Below are positions 25,054-33,432 of a stretch of DNA of 64,000 nucleotides, one piece after another (the stretch's first letter is position 1; every line of letters begins with the position of its first letter). The notes under the pieces are model-generated. The model saw nothing but the letters and a program-made list of their open reading frames with translations, had not been told where the DNA came from and made no database searches. Both the position numbers and the translations under genes were made by a program. This DNA comes from Raoultibacter phocaeensis (GTDB lineage Bacteria > Actinomycetota > Coriobacteriia > Coriobacteriales > Eggerthellaceae). The stretch lies in assembly GCF_901411515.1 (NCBI RefSeq), contig NZ_CABDUX010000001.1, positions 62,001-126,000 on the forward strand, given 5' to 3'.

Positions 25054-25674
25054 TTACGCCAGCGCCGTCTGCGGTGCCTCTTTTTTCAGGATCTTGGCAA
25101 GCGGCACGTAGAGGATCTGTACGATCACGCAGTTGATGAGCGCGGTGAACAGAACGATCGGCACGTAGGCGACCAAACTCGAGGCATCGGCGCCGATGAA
25201 GAGGAACAGGCAGATGGTGAACGCGCTGCCCGATACGACAGTTGCCAAGAACGTGCTCACGATGGTAGAGAAGTTCGCCTTCCCGATTTTCATGGGTATG
25301 CGGATGAGCGCCGCCATGGCAACCGCACCGAGAAATTCCGAGATGAAGTTGATGTAGGGGGTGCCGGGCAGAAGCTGGCATACCGCACCGGCGATGAGGC
25401 CGATAATGGCTGCTTGACCGAGGTTCGGACGGACGAGCAGGATAGCCAGGCAGTACATCGCGATGATGAAATTCGGTTTCATGCCGAAGAAGTTGACGAA
25501 GCTGCCGACGGTCATCTTGAGCACCGCCCCTGCCGCCAAAAGCACTGCAACCAAAATAAGTGCCGAAATGTCGAAGCCCTTCTTTTCCTCGGTCGCGAGG
25601 CTGCGCTTCTGCGCTTTGGGAGCTTTGCCCGATACGGCCTCCGCTGCGATTTCGCGTTTGATCTGATCTGCCAT
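25054..25674 (-). CDS. ECF substrate-binding (S) component, probably tryptophan-specific
   Basis: 206 residues. A charged cytoplasmic N-terminus (about 1-35) precedes about five to six spans. MKPNFIIAMYCLAILL and GLIAGAVCQLLPGTPYIN are reminiscent of TrpP-like membrane proteins. It heads the S-A-A-T operon and stands directly behind a T-box whose specifier loop reads UGG, the Trp codon. Together these point to uptake of tryptophan or a Trp-derived compound under Trp starvation. The T-box is seen in sequence; the substrate is inferred from it. Confidence 0.8.
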   Translation of the reverse strand: MADQIKREIAAEAVSGKAPKAQKRSLATEEKKGFDISALILVAVLLAAGAVLKMTVGSFVNFFGMKPNFIIAMYCLAILLVRPNLGQAAIIGLIAGAVCQLLPGTPYINFISEFLGAVAMAALIRIPMKIGKANFSTIVSTFLATVVSGSAFTICLFLFIGADASSLVAYVPIVLFTALINCVIVQILYVPLAKILKKEAPQTALA

Positions 25675-25852
25675 GTTCCTCAGTCCTTTCGTGCGGGCTT
25701 CCTAACCCGCTCTCTTCGTCCGTCCCCGGACTTTGCTTGCGGCCGGCACGAGCTCGGTTGAGGTTTTCGGCAGTCAAATGGGCGGGATGCGTATCCGACG
25801 AATTCGCACGCGAGGCGTACGGTTTCATCGGCATTCGCGCTGCCGCGGTAAC

Positions 25853-26133
25853 AAAAAAGACCTGTCCTTCGAGAAAAGGACAGGTCTTGTACCTGCGGTG
25901 CCACCTTTTTTGACTCTGAAAAGAGCCCTCTCACGAAAATGCCAACACATTTTCTGCCCTTAACGCAGGCTCACGGTCCAGATACTCGGCCTCGGTAAAA
26001 CCTCGGCCTTTCCCCTTTCCCTCGGCGAACCATTTACCATCCAGCTTCCTACGGGACTCCCAGCAACGCCCGCTCTCTGTGAGTGCTCATGATGGCTTGA
26101 CTCTCGCCTCATCGGTTTGAGGTATTCAATTGT
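25853..26133 (-). ncRNA. T-box riboswitch, specifier UGG (Trp)
   Basis: On the minus strand AGGTGGCACCGCAGGT (25891-25906) is the T-box consensus. It is followed by the terminator AAGACCTGTCCTT/AAGGACAGGTCTT (25857-25888) and a U run (25853-25858). Upstream, Stem I can be built: GGCGA pairs with UCGCC at the base and GCCAUC with GAUGGU above, leaving GAGUCAA opposite AAAUGGU. AGAGAGCGGG and CCCGU form the distal part. In the canonical register a purine-rich lead precedes the specifier, so AAA-UGG-U gives UGG (26030-26032), a Trp codon. It controls the ECF operon. Confidence 0.88.
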
Positions 26134-26139
26134 GGATGC

Positions 26140-26170
26140 ACTATAGCACATGCTCCCCTGAAGCTGTCAA
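26140..26170 (-). promoter_or_regulatory. Promoter of the T-box/ECF operon
   Basis: Minus strand TTGACA (26165-26170) and TATAGT (26140-26145) with a 19-base gap; GCTATA three bases further upstream (26143-26148) would give 16. The transcript start near 26133 gives a leader of about 460 bases before the S-component gene, most of it T-box. Confidence 0.55.
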
Positions 26171-26185
26171 CGGTTTTTTGCAAAA

Positions 26186-26213
26186 GAGGCGCGAGCCTGT
26201 TCGCCCGCGCCTC
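26186..26213 (-). terminator. Terminator of the MarR gene
   Basis: GAGGCGCG (26186-26193) pairs with CGCGCCTC (26206-26213); on the minus strand the stem is followed by TTTTGC and then a second A/T run. It sits between the MarR stop and the T-box promoter and separates the two units. Confidence 0.7.
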
Positions 26214-26262
26214 TTCGCGCTTTGCTATCGAAACCTGCGAATGCGCTGGTAAAGAATGGTTA

Positions 26263-26736
26263 CTACTCCAGCTTGAGGCCGTCGCACACCATGGAATCGA
26301 GGTTCTCGTTGAGTTTGCTCATGACCTTCGACACGTTTGCAACCTCTTTTTCGTTGACATTCTGGAACAGGCGCTCCAAGAACTTCACCTCGGCCTCGTG
26401 ATGCTTTTTGCAGAACTCGTGGCCTTTCTTCGTTGCCGTCACACGGATCTTACGCGCATCGCTCGAATCGGAGAGCAGCTTTACGTAGCCTTTCTCCTGC
26501 AGCTTCAAAGCCATCTGCTTGATGTTTTGATGGGAGCTGCCTTCGCACTCGGCAAGCTGACCGAGCGTCGGAGGCTCTTCGAACGATCCGATCGACGCGA
26601 TGAGCGTGCACTGGCGGCCCGTCAGTTCGCGAAACGTCATACGGTCGATGGTTCCGAGCTTGTTGCCGAAGCCAACCAACATCCTTAGCATAAGGTAGTC
26701 GGGGCTGTATTCGGATACGTGGTCGCTATCTTTCAT
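26263..26736 (-). CDS. MarR-family transcriptional regulator
   Basis: 157 residues. The winged helix-turn-helix is visible as LTGRQCTLIASIG, PTLGQLAECEGSSHQNIKQM (split here as PTLGQLAECEG and SSHQNIKQMAL) and the wing LLSDSSDARKIRVTATKKG. A C-terminal dimerisation helix follows. It is transcribed alone, ahead of the T-box ECF operon but insulated by a terminator. The palindrome at 26756-26771 is a candidate operator. The ligand is unknown. Confidence 0.88.
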   Translation of the reverse strand: MKDSDHVSEYSPDYLMLRMLVGFGNKLGTIDRMTFRELTGRQCTLIASIGSFEEPPTLGQLAECEGSSHQNIKQMALKLQEKGYVKLLSDSSDARKIRVTATKKGHEFCKKHHEAEVKFLERLFQNVNEKEVANVSKVMSKLNENLDSMVCDGLKLE

Positions 26737-26755
26737 GATGCTCCTATCAAATCGC

Positions 26756-26771
26756 TAATGGTAAGTCATTA
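26756..26771. promoter_or_regulatory. Candidate MarR operator
   Basis: TAATG-GTAAGT-CATTA is a 16-base dyad 20 bases before the MarR start codon, in the leader or core promoter; TATGAT-like boxes lie further upstream around 26783-26795. The position fits autorepression. Confidence 0.4.
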
Positions 26772-26968
26772 CGTCACTGATTGGTATCATAATACATGGA
26801 CAGACCTGCGACAAGAACTTTTTATCAGTTCATACCGTATATATAATTGTTTACCTTACATACCACTGCAAATGTAGGGCGAAAAACTCAGTTTTAGGAA
26901 TCGAACGCATAGATGGATGCAGGATGCCCTCTTTGCCGAGATGACCCGACACATCGGTAAGCGCGCGC

Positions 26969-27077
26969 AACGGGGTTTGTCCCGGTGCGGGACATGCAGG
27001 ATTCAGCGCGGCATCGCGGGCATGCGCGGAAAGCTCGGTTGCGGCTGTTGTAACGTGCGGTGGAAGCAAACCCCGTT
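26969..27077 (-). other. Complementary ends and hairpin at the 3' end of recN
   Basis: AACGGGGTTTG (26969-26979) is the reverse complement of CAAACCCCGTT (27067-27077), which covers the recN stop codon. Inside, GTCCCG-GTG-CGGGAC (26979-26993) makes a hairpin. The 3' tail of the recN transcript could fold into this closed structure. The remainder of the gap 26772-26968 is AT-rich upstream sequence of the MarR gene without other signals. Confidence 0.4.
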
Positions 27078-28758
27078 AGCGTACGGATGCCCGCTCGAGC
27101 ATTTCGCGCGCATGTGCGAGCGACGCCTCGGACGCATCCCCCGAAAGCATGCGGGCTACCTCGGCGACACGCTTCGGTCCTTCGAGTTCAACAAGCACCG
27201 TTTCGGGAACGGCGGCACCCTCGCCGCCAACCGAGGCTTCCGCAGCGCTACCGTCCGTGTCGCCTCCGTCCTCGCGCTTCGCAACGAGGTAGTGGATCCG
27301 CCCCATGACCGCCACCTGGGGCAGGTGCGTGACTACGATGACCTGATGCGTTTGAGCCAGATCGGCGAGCACCGACGCGAGCGCCACGGCGGTGGCTCCG
27401 CCCACCCCCGCATCGACCTCGTCGAACACGAGCGTCTCGACCTCGTCGGTTTCGCCGAGCACCACTTTGATGGCGAGCATGACGCGGCTCACCTCGCCGC
27501 CCGACGCGATACGGGCAAGCGGGCGCGCCGTCAGTCCCTCTGCCGGCTTGAAAAGAAACTCGAACCGCGACGGTCCGGTTTTGGTCCATTGGCTGCGCTC
27601 GAGTGCTTCGATTGCGCATTCTATAGCGGCTCCGCCCATCTCAAGGCGAGCCATCTGCTTGGATACCGCCTTGGCGAAACGGGGCGCGGCCTTCTTGCGG
27701 GCGGCGTCGAGCGCTTTTGCGGCGTCGGCAAGCACCGATTCCGCTTCGTTGAGCGCTTTTCGGGCGGCGCTTATGTGCTCTGCCGAGCGGTCGACAAGCG
27801 ATACCAGCTCGGCGGCTTCTGCACGGCGCTCGAGTACGTCTTCGAGGCGCGGGCCGTACGTGCGCATGAGCCCTTGGAGGGCACCCATGCGATCCTGGTT
27901 TTCTGAAAGGATATCGGGATCGTATTCGATCGAATCGCGATACGCGAGCGCCTCGCGGGCGACATCTTCGAGTACGTAGGTGGCTTCCCGCAAACTCGAT
28001 GCCTGCGCCCCGAACTGCTCGTCAACGCCGCTCATCGAATCGAGCGCCGCGGCGGCGGCGTTCACCGCGTCGATGGCCCCTGCTTCACCCGCAAGCGCCT
28101 TGTGCGCCGTATCGGCCGCTCGCGCAAGCGATTCGGCATGCTCCGAGCGTGCGAGGGCGCTTGCGAGCTCCTCGTATTCCCCCGCAATCGGATTCACCTC
28201 GTCGATCCGCTGAAGCACGAAACGCGCTTCTTCGAGCTTCGCCGACGAAGCCTGTCCCGCTTCCTCGATACGGGCGAGCTCATCTGCGGCATCCCGCGCC
28301 CGGGAAAACGCCTCCTGGTAGGCCGCGAGCACCGGCCCGATAGAATCGGCAGCCCATGCATCGAGCATGCCCACGTGCGTCTGCGGCTTGAGCAGGCGCT
28401 GATGCTCGTGTTGGCCGCACAGATCGACCGTAGCCCCTACGCGCTCGGCAAGCTCGCCCACGCTGGCCATCGAGCCATCGATCGAAACCCGCGAGCGGCC
28501 GTCGGAGCCCACCTTGCGCGACACCACCGTACCGTCCAAGTCGCCTTCCGCAAACATCCGACCTTCGACGAGAAGCGAGCGCGATCCCTCCCGTACAAAG
28601 CCCGCATCGGCACGTTCACCGCACAAGAGCTTCAACGCGGAAAGGAGCGCCGTCTTGCCTGCACCCGTCTCGCCGGTAAGCACGGTCAGCCCGCGCGCGG
28701 GCACGAGATGGGCATCCCGTATCAACGCGACATTCTGCACATGTATCTCGTCGATCAT
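27076..28758 (-). CDS. recN: DNA repair protein RecN
   Basis: 560 residues from the ATG at 28758 (AGGAG upstream); the open frame to 28851 is not needed. The N-terminus MIDEIHVQNVALI, Walker A GETGAGKT at about 29-36, the DLCGQHEHQRLL block, a central coiled-coil region (about 160-360), the signature FKPAEGLTARPLARIASGG (end ASGGE), and Walker B with LVFDEVDAGVGG are all present. RecN is an SMC-like ATPase that acts early in double-strand-break repair. Stand-alone. Confidence 0.97.
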   Translation of the reverse strand: MIDEIHVQNVALIRDAHLVPARGLTVLTGETGAGKTALLSALKLLCGERADAGFVREGSRSLLVEGRMFAEGDLDGTVVSRKVGSDGRSRVSIDGSMASVGELAERVGATVDLCGQHEHQRLLKPQTHVGMLDAWAADSIGPVLAAYQEAFSRARDAADELARIEEAGQASSAKLEEARFVLQRIDEVNPIAGEYEELASALARSEHAESLARAADTAHKALAGEAGAIDAVNAAAAALDSMSGVDEQFGAQASSLREATYVLEDVAREALAYRDSIEYDPDILSENQDRMGALQGLMRTYGPRLEDVLERRAEAAELVSLVDRSAEHISAARKALNEAESVLADAAKALDAARKKAAPRFAKAVSKQMARLEMGGAAIECAIEALERSQWTKTGPSRFEFLFKPAEGLTARPLARIASGGEVSRVMLAIKVVLGETDEVETLVFDEVDAGVGGATAVALASVLADLAQTHQVIVVTHLPQVAVMGRIHYLVAKREDGGDTDGSAAEASVGGEGAAVPETVLVELEGPKRVAEVARMLSGDASEASLAHAREMLERASVR

Positions 28759-28992
28759 TCCGTGACTCCTCACACTTGCGGTGCCCCGGCGCCGCGTATC
28801 CGCTGGGCCGAAACGGTCGAGCCGCTCCGCATCGAAACCTCTCGGGTGCATGTGCGGCGGGTTTAGTTTTCAGATAGAGGAAGTTTAGCAGGATACGACC
28901 GCTCGCGGGGTTTCCCCGATGAGAATCCACGCGGCATTTGCTATACTCGAAGTCCGCTGAGGCCGCTTTTGCCCGCCCGACGAAAGGAACCC

Positions 28993-29391
28993 ATGAAACG
29001 CTACCTCCTTCTCGCTTGCGCATGGATTGCCTGCATCGCCGGGTTCGTCGGCGTGTTCATACCCGTTTTGCCGACTACCCCGTTTCTGCTCTTGGCAACG
29101 TTTTTGTTCGCGAAGTCTTCGCCCCGCTGCCACGCGTGGATTCAATCCACCAAGGTGTACAAGAAATACGTCGTCCCGTTCAAAGAAGAAGGCGGCATCC
29201 CCGCATCGGTCAAGGTGCGCATCCTGACCATTTCGTTTTTACTTATGGGCATCAGCGCGTTTCTCGTCCAGCGCTGGTACATCTGGCTCGTGCTCGGTTT
29301 GGTGGCGCTGTGGCTTCTGTACCTCATGTGCTTCAAGATCCCCACGACATCGCTGCCTAAGCTGGATCTCGAGAAGGAAGAGGCGGAATAG
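28993..29391 (+). CDS. DUF454 (YbaN-family) inner membrane protein
   Basis: 132 residues; AAAGGA precedes the ATG at 28993. Two or three spans, with the family motif GVFIPVLPTTPFLLLATFLF (20 residues) and SSPRCHAWI directly after the first hairpin, then a pair of spans near 80-120. A TATACT box at 28942-28947 gives a leader of about 40 bases. The family has no established function; it occurs near haem or respiratory genes in some bacteria. Confidence 0.9.
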   Translation: MKRYLLLACAWIACIAGFVGVFIPVLPTTPFLLLATFLFAKSSPRCHAWIQSTKVYKKYVVPFKEEGGIPASVKVRILTISFLLMGISAFLVQRWYIWLVLGLVALWLLYLMCFKIPTTSLPKLDLEKEEAE

Positions 29392-29420
29392 GCAGGCAGC
29401 TGCGCGAACGTTCGACGCAC

Positions 29421-29484
29421 AAACATCGTCGCCCGAAAAACACGGATTCGCCGCCAAAAGCGTGTTTTTCGGGCGACGATGTTT
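29421..29484. terminator. Very long bidirectional hairpin (24-bp perfect stem)
   Basis: Bases 29421-29444 (start AAACATCGTC) and 29461-29484 (end GACGATGTTT) are exact reverse complements around a 16-base loop. It lies between the convergent DUF454 and MerR genes, and T-rich flanks on both sides allow termination in both directions. The stem is about twice the usual terminator length. A second, imperfect GC-rich hairpin (CCGCCACCGCC and TTGGCGGCGG, about 29518-29549) follows. A REP-like palindromic element is an alternative reading. Confidence 0.7.
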
Positions 29485-29601
29485 TTCGAGGCAGCCGCGA
29501 TCCGGATAAAGGCCGTCCGCCACCGCCCAAGTATGGTTTGGCGGCGGAAAAGCCCGACTCGCGCGATCGCGAGGAAGCCTGCAGCCCCCCGATTGTCAAG
29601 C

Positions 29602-30243
29602 CTACGAACAGTACGCTGCCACGGCATCGCGGAGAAACTCGGCGGCACCCGGCGCGATCGCTTCGTAGTAGCGCTTGAAGCGCTCATCAGCAACGTACAT
29701 CTCGGTGATGCCCTTATGGGTTTCGGCGCTGTACTGGCCGTCTTTCCAGAACGCCGTGAGCCACTGTCGATGAAGGTCTGCTGCGCGCGCCTCTTTTCCG
29801 TAGGTACGTTCGTTCTCTTCGACGAGCTTCTTCTTGAAGCCCTCGAACTTCTCCGTATCGTTCATCGTTATTGTTCCTTTCTTGCTCGCAAGCGTTTTCT
29901 CAACGCTTGCGATCAGGGCATCCGTTCGTTCGCGCTGCTCGACGAGGCGGGCGAGGTGATCTTCGAGCGCACGTTCGACATCGAACGCCTGGTCGTCGAG
30001 CAGCGCCTTGATGTCGGCGAGGCCGAGGCCCACTTCACGGTACAGCAAAATCTGCTGAAGCCGATCCACCTCGCACGCCTCGTACACACGGTAGTTGTTC
30101 TCGGCGCGTTTCGGGCACAGAAGCCCGATGGCGTCGTAGTGATGGAGCGTGCGCACGCTCACGCCCGAAAGCTTCGCAAGTTCGTGCACCGAGTAGCGCA
30201 CGGGATCGCCGGCCTCATGCGCCGTACAAGGACTTCCACTCAT
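29602..30243 (-). CDS. MerR-family regulator with shortened TipAS domain
   Basis: 213 residues. The HTH is clear (YSVHELAKLSGVSVRTLHHY, then YRVYEACEVDRLQQI), followed by the coiled-coil dimerisation helix (about 85-120). The C-terminal part begins KFEGFKKKLVEENERTYGKE and ends in HKGITEMYVADERFKRYYE and PGAAEFLRDAV, both TipAS blocks, but roughly 40 residues normally between them are missing. TipA-type proteins sense thiopeptides and related drugs. Whether this short form still binds a ligand is uncertain. Its own promoter has the 19-base MerR spacing. Confidence 0.85.
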   Translation of the reverse strand: MSGSPCTAHEAGDPVRYSVHELAKLSGVSVRTLHHYDAIGLLCPKRAENNYRVYEACEVDRLQQILLYREVGLGLADIKALLDDQAFDVERALEDHLARLVEQRERTDALIASVEKTLASKKGTITMNDTEKFEGFKKKLVEENERTYGKEARAADLHRQWLTAFWKDGQYSAETHKGITEMYVADERFKRYYEAIAPGAAEFLRDAVAAYCS

Positions 30244-30340
30244 TACAGTTGCTCTTTCCTTAGTAATTCAGTCTTTCGCCATACGATTTAGATGGAAGTA
30301 AGGCAGCGCCGAAAAGCACCATCGTCCATCCATGCATCTA

Positions 30341-30371
30341 AGCATAATCTATAACGTTACGTAAGGGTCAA
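30341..30371 (-). promoter_or_regulatory. MerR-type promoter with 19-base spacer
   Basis: On the minus strand TTGACC (30366-30371) and TATGCT (30341-30346) are 19 bases apart, the overlong spacing corrected by MerR activators. The spacer holds the dyad TTACGTAA (30357-30364). It lies about 100 bases upstream of the MerR gene, implying autoregulation. Confidence 0.65.
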
Positions 30372-30507
30372 CACCAACGCATGATGTTTGTCCGAAAGCC
30401 GATTGGTACCGTTTACACGACAAATCCAGGTTGGGATTAAACAGCGAGAACCAGCGTAAAAATGTTGAAGGCACCGAGCGGCGCGTCACCTTGCAACGCA
30501 GCACATG

Positions 30508-31479
30508 CTAATGATTTTTCTCAACATCTTGCCAATTTGCGTTTCTCGCAATCTCGGCGGAATCCCCGAAAAACGCTTTGCCTGCCTCTCCGTCTCCTTG
30601 GAGCCAGTAAAGCATCCACGCTGTCATGTACCCGTCCGCACGTACCTGAATATCACCGTGCTCAGCTCCCGCGATCCTCGCGCGGATCTTGAAAACATCG
30701 TCGGTTATCGCAGTATAGTTTTCGACAAGAGAAGCCAGTGGCGCAACACCGCCGTATTCCGCTTCGACATCTTCGATTCCTCGGTCATCAGAAGCGCCTG
30801 TCCCCGCCGCCATAAAGTAAGGTACCGTTATCTTAGAAGCATCGTATCTCCACCCCATGTTCTCGGCGAGCAAAGAATACGCTGCGCTTCCCGTAAACAG
30901 CGTTTTGTATTTGCTGCTCGTTTCATAGGCAGTAACCGCATTTATCGCACCTGCGCCCCCCTGAGAGTATCCAACTGCGCCTATGTTCTCATGACTGATT
31001 TTCCCGTTGAGAACGCTTTCGGGATTCCCATCCAATTCCAAAACGCACTCAAGGGTCTTAGAGGTTGATAGCCCTGTTCCCGCTTGCCGGTCGTCGTTTC
31101 CGACAACAATAAACCCCCATGACGCAAGTCTTTCGAAAAAGGGCTCGTAATTCAAGGCAGCCATGTTGCTTGCGTTAGCAACGACAACCACGGGGTATTC
31201 AAGGGTGCTGTGCTTGAGCTCGCTTGGAAACCAGATGCGTATATTCCCTATCGCAGCATCGTCGGATTTCACCACTAAATGGGATATATCATGGGAACCG
31301 AAGGCAGCATACCGTTTCTCAATATCCATGTCGGATTGGAACTTTGCATAATAATCATCCGCAAGCCAAGGCGTTCGCGATTCTATTTGATTCTTAACCA
31401 GAACCACCGCGCCCAGAAGCACAACAAGACCGATGATGCCTACGAGGACTGCTAGTGCGATCTTTACCGCGTTGGACAT
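30508..31479 (-). CDS. Membrane-anchored alpha/beta hydrolase (PET-hydrolase/chlorophyllase-like)
   Basis: 323 residues from the ATG at 31479 (GGGAG upstream). One N-terminal span (about 6-28) anchors the enzyme outside. The nucleophile motif GYSQGGAGA lies near 175-183; PVVVVANASN precedes it (oxyanion region), an acidic residue is in GTGASDDRG and the His in GAEHGDIQ. Base composition is lower in GC than flanking genes. It is divergent from a TetR gene with which it shares a promoter region, so the TetR protein probably represses it. Substrate unknown. Confidence 0.8.
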   Translation of the reverse strand: MSNAVKIALAVLVGIIGLVVLLGAVVLVKNQIESRTPWLADDYYAKFQSDMDIEKRYAAFGSHDISHLVVKSDDAAIGNIRIWFPSELKHSTLEYPVVVVANASNMAALNYEPFFERLASWGFIVVGNDDRQAGTGLSTSKTLECVLELDGNPESVLNGKISHENIGAVGYSQGGAGAINAVTAYETSSKYKTLFTGSAAYSLLAENMGWRYDASKITVPYFMAAGTGASDDRGIEDVEAEYGGVAPLASLVENYTAITDDVFKIRARIAGAEHGDIQVRADGYMTAWMLYWLQGDGEAGKAFFGDSAEIARNANWQDVEKNH

Positions 31480-31562
31480 AATCTCCCAATCAGAAACAGA
31501 AAATGAAACGCTAAAGATTGAAGCGCGTGCGAAATAGATATACTCTTTGCAGCACCTGATCA

Positions 31563-31604
31563 ACAGTACTGTCGAGTTATAACGCCGCACTTGTCGATTG
31601 TCAA
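31563..31604 (-). promoter_or_regulatory. Hydrolase promoter and candidate TetR operator
   Basis: Minus strand TTGACA (31599-31604), 17 bases, TATAAC (31576-31581): a near-consensus promoter firing toward the hydrolase. ACAGTACTGT (31563-31572), a perfect 10-base dyad, lies just downstream of the -10, around the expected transcript start, a natural repressor site. Confidence 0.6.
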
Positions 31605-31613
31605 CAAAATGAG

Positions 31614-32183
31614 ATGAGAAAGACGATCACCGATCATTATGCGGAACAAAAGAGAAGGGTTTGTGTCTTCGTGAAAAGGAATCAGACAGCGTTTTTGAAG
31701 CTCTGCCTCGCTGACGCTCTCGTAAAGCTTATGAAGTCGCAAGATTTCGAAAGCATCAGCGTTAGCGCCATCTGCGCGACGGCAGATGTCGGCAGAACAA
31801 CTTTCTATCGGCATTTCGGCAATAAAGACAGCAAAGAGGTTTTGCTAGTGTTCAAAATCATCTACGAATGGGAGTGCTATGCGGAATTGCGTGAAGAAGA
31901 GGTGAAAGAGGATAGGGGGTTTGCACTCACGAATTACGTTTACGAAAATCGCGAGCTCTTCTCCTTGCTTAACCGACACGGACTCATTACTGCGATTATG
32001 CGGGCGTTCGATTCGTTGATGCCGATGAACGAAACCAGCAGCAAAAGCCAGTCTTATCTTATGTCTTTTTTTACCTATGGATATTTTGGAATTATTCACC
32101 GATGGATGCAATACGATTTCGATGAAACCCCCGATCAGTTACAAAAGCATGTCTTAGATACGCTTTTGTCTCGAGTATCGTAA
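31614..32183 (+). CDS. TetR-family transcriptional regulator
   Basis: 189 residues. The HTH is SISVSAICATADVGRTTFYRHFGNK (in parts: SISVSAICATADVG, RTTFYRHF), preceded by the usual first helix (LKLCLADALVKLMKSQDF). The C-terminal half resembles TetR_C_7-type domains of Firmicutes. The start is uncertain: the ATG at 31614 lacks a good ribosome site, and a GTG at 31671 behind AGAAGGG would give 170 residues. The gene is AT-richer than the window average, which suggests recent acquisition together with the divergent hydrolase. Confidence 0.85.
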   Translation: MRKTITDHYAEQKRRVCVFVKRNQTAFLKLCLADALVKLMKSQDFESISVSAICATADVGRTTFYRHFGNKDSKEVLLVFKIIYEWECYAELREEEVKEDRGFALTNYVYENRELFSLLNRHGLITAIMRAFDSLMPMNETSSKSQSYLMSFFTYGYFGIIHRWMQYDFDETPDQLQKHVLDTLLSRVS

Positions 32184-32235
32184 AATCGCGTGAACTCGCA
32201 TGACATTACGCCGCCGCCAGACCTTCAGATTAGCC

Positions 32236-33432
32236 CTACTGGTACCGCAGCGACTCCACCGGATCGAGTTTCGCGGCGCGGCGGGCGGGATAGTAGCCGA
32301 ATACCACGCCGATGAGCACGCACACGCCCACCGCCCCGGCAACCACCCCAACCGAAAGCGTCGGAGAGATGGTCATGCCGGGCTGTACGGCGGCTATGAT
32401 GCCGCTTAAGCCCCAGGCTCCTAAAAACCCGAATGCGATGCCGAACACGCCGCCTAAGATGCACAGCATGATCGATTCGAGCAGAAACTGCTTCGTGATG
32501 TCGCGGCGGCGCGCACCGAGCGATTTTCGGAGGCCGATTTCACGGATGCGCTCAGTCACGTTCGTAAGCATCATGTTCATGATGCCGATGCCGCCGACGA
32601 ACAGCGAAATCGATGCCACCGCCCCCATCAGAAGCGAGAAGGACGCCATGGTAGTTTCCATCTCCTTGATGATCGAATCGAGCGCGAACACGTACACCTC
32701 TTCAGGGGAATCCAGGTTGAAGTAGCGGGCGACGACGGTTTGCGTGTTCACGGTGAGGGCTTCCATATCGACGCCCTCTCGGGCGAACCCGGTGATCTCG
32801 GAGATGCCGTAGGTGTTGCCGAGACGCGTTTCGGTGGTGGTGTAGGGCATGTAGAATGCGAGGCCGTAGGACATGAACGAAGTGCTCTCGAGAACGCCGA
32901 CTACCGTGAAGTCGTCGTTTCCGATGCGCACCGTCTGCCCGACCGCTTCAGCATCGGCGCTGCCGAACAGATCCTTGACCGACCCCGCATTGATGACCAC
33001 GAGCCGCGCGCCGTTCGCCTCTTCGCTCTCGGAGAAGAACCGGCCCGCTTTGAGCTTCGATCCGTTCGCCGTGAAGTAATCGGGCTTCACGCCGACGACC
33101 ATAGGATAGGTCATCTGCCCGTCGGCAAGCGTCATCTCGCCGCCCGAGGTTTGCGTCGAGCCGGTGATGAACTCGTATTCGGGCAGGCTTTCGGCAAGGT
33201 GGTCGAGATCGTCGAACGTGATCGGCTGGGGCGAGGGCACGCTAATGGAAACTTGTCTGGCCTGCGCAAACCCGAGTTCGCCGAGGAGCATGTTCTGGAT
33301 GCCCCCGATGAGCGAGGTCATCGCAATAACCGCAGAAATACCGATGACGATGCCGAGCACCGTGAGAAACGAGCGCCCTTTGTTCGCCGCAAGCGCATGC
33401 CACGTTTCGTACAGCAGATCGAGGAACTTCAT
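32236..33432 (-). CDS. MacB-like ABC permease
   Basis: 398 residues. One N-terminal span (about 20-45), a large extracellular MacB_PCD domain to about 270, then three spans (about 275-300, 320-350, 360-385) and the FtsX signature region GIMNMMLTNVTERIREIGLRK (in pieces: GIMNMML, TERIREIGLRK). The start overlaps the ATPase stop by 4 bases. Last gene of a fusion protein-ATPase-permease operon that exports an unknown substrate such as a peptide, lipid or drug. Confidence 0.93.
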   Translation of the reverse strand: MKFLDLLYETWHALAANKGRSFLTVLGIVIGISAVIAMTSLIGGIQNMLLGELGFAQARQVSISVPSPQPITFDDLDHLAESLPEYEFITGSTQTSGGEMTLADGQMTYPMVVGVKPDYFTANGSKLKAGRFFSESEEANGARLVVINAGSVKDLFGSADAEAVGQTVRIGNDDFTVVGVLESTSFMSYGLAFYMPYTTTETRLGNTYGISEITGFAREGVDMEALTVNTQTVVARYFNLDSPEEVYVFALDSIIKEMETTMASFSLLMGAVASISLFVGGIGIMNMMLTNVTERIREIGLRKSLGARRRDITKQFLLESIMLCILGGVFGIAFGFLGAWGLSGIIAAVQPGMTISPTLSVGVVAGAVGVCVLIGVVFGYYPARRAAKLDPVESLRYQ

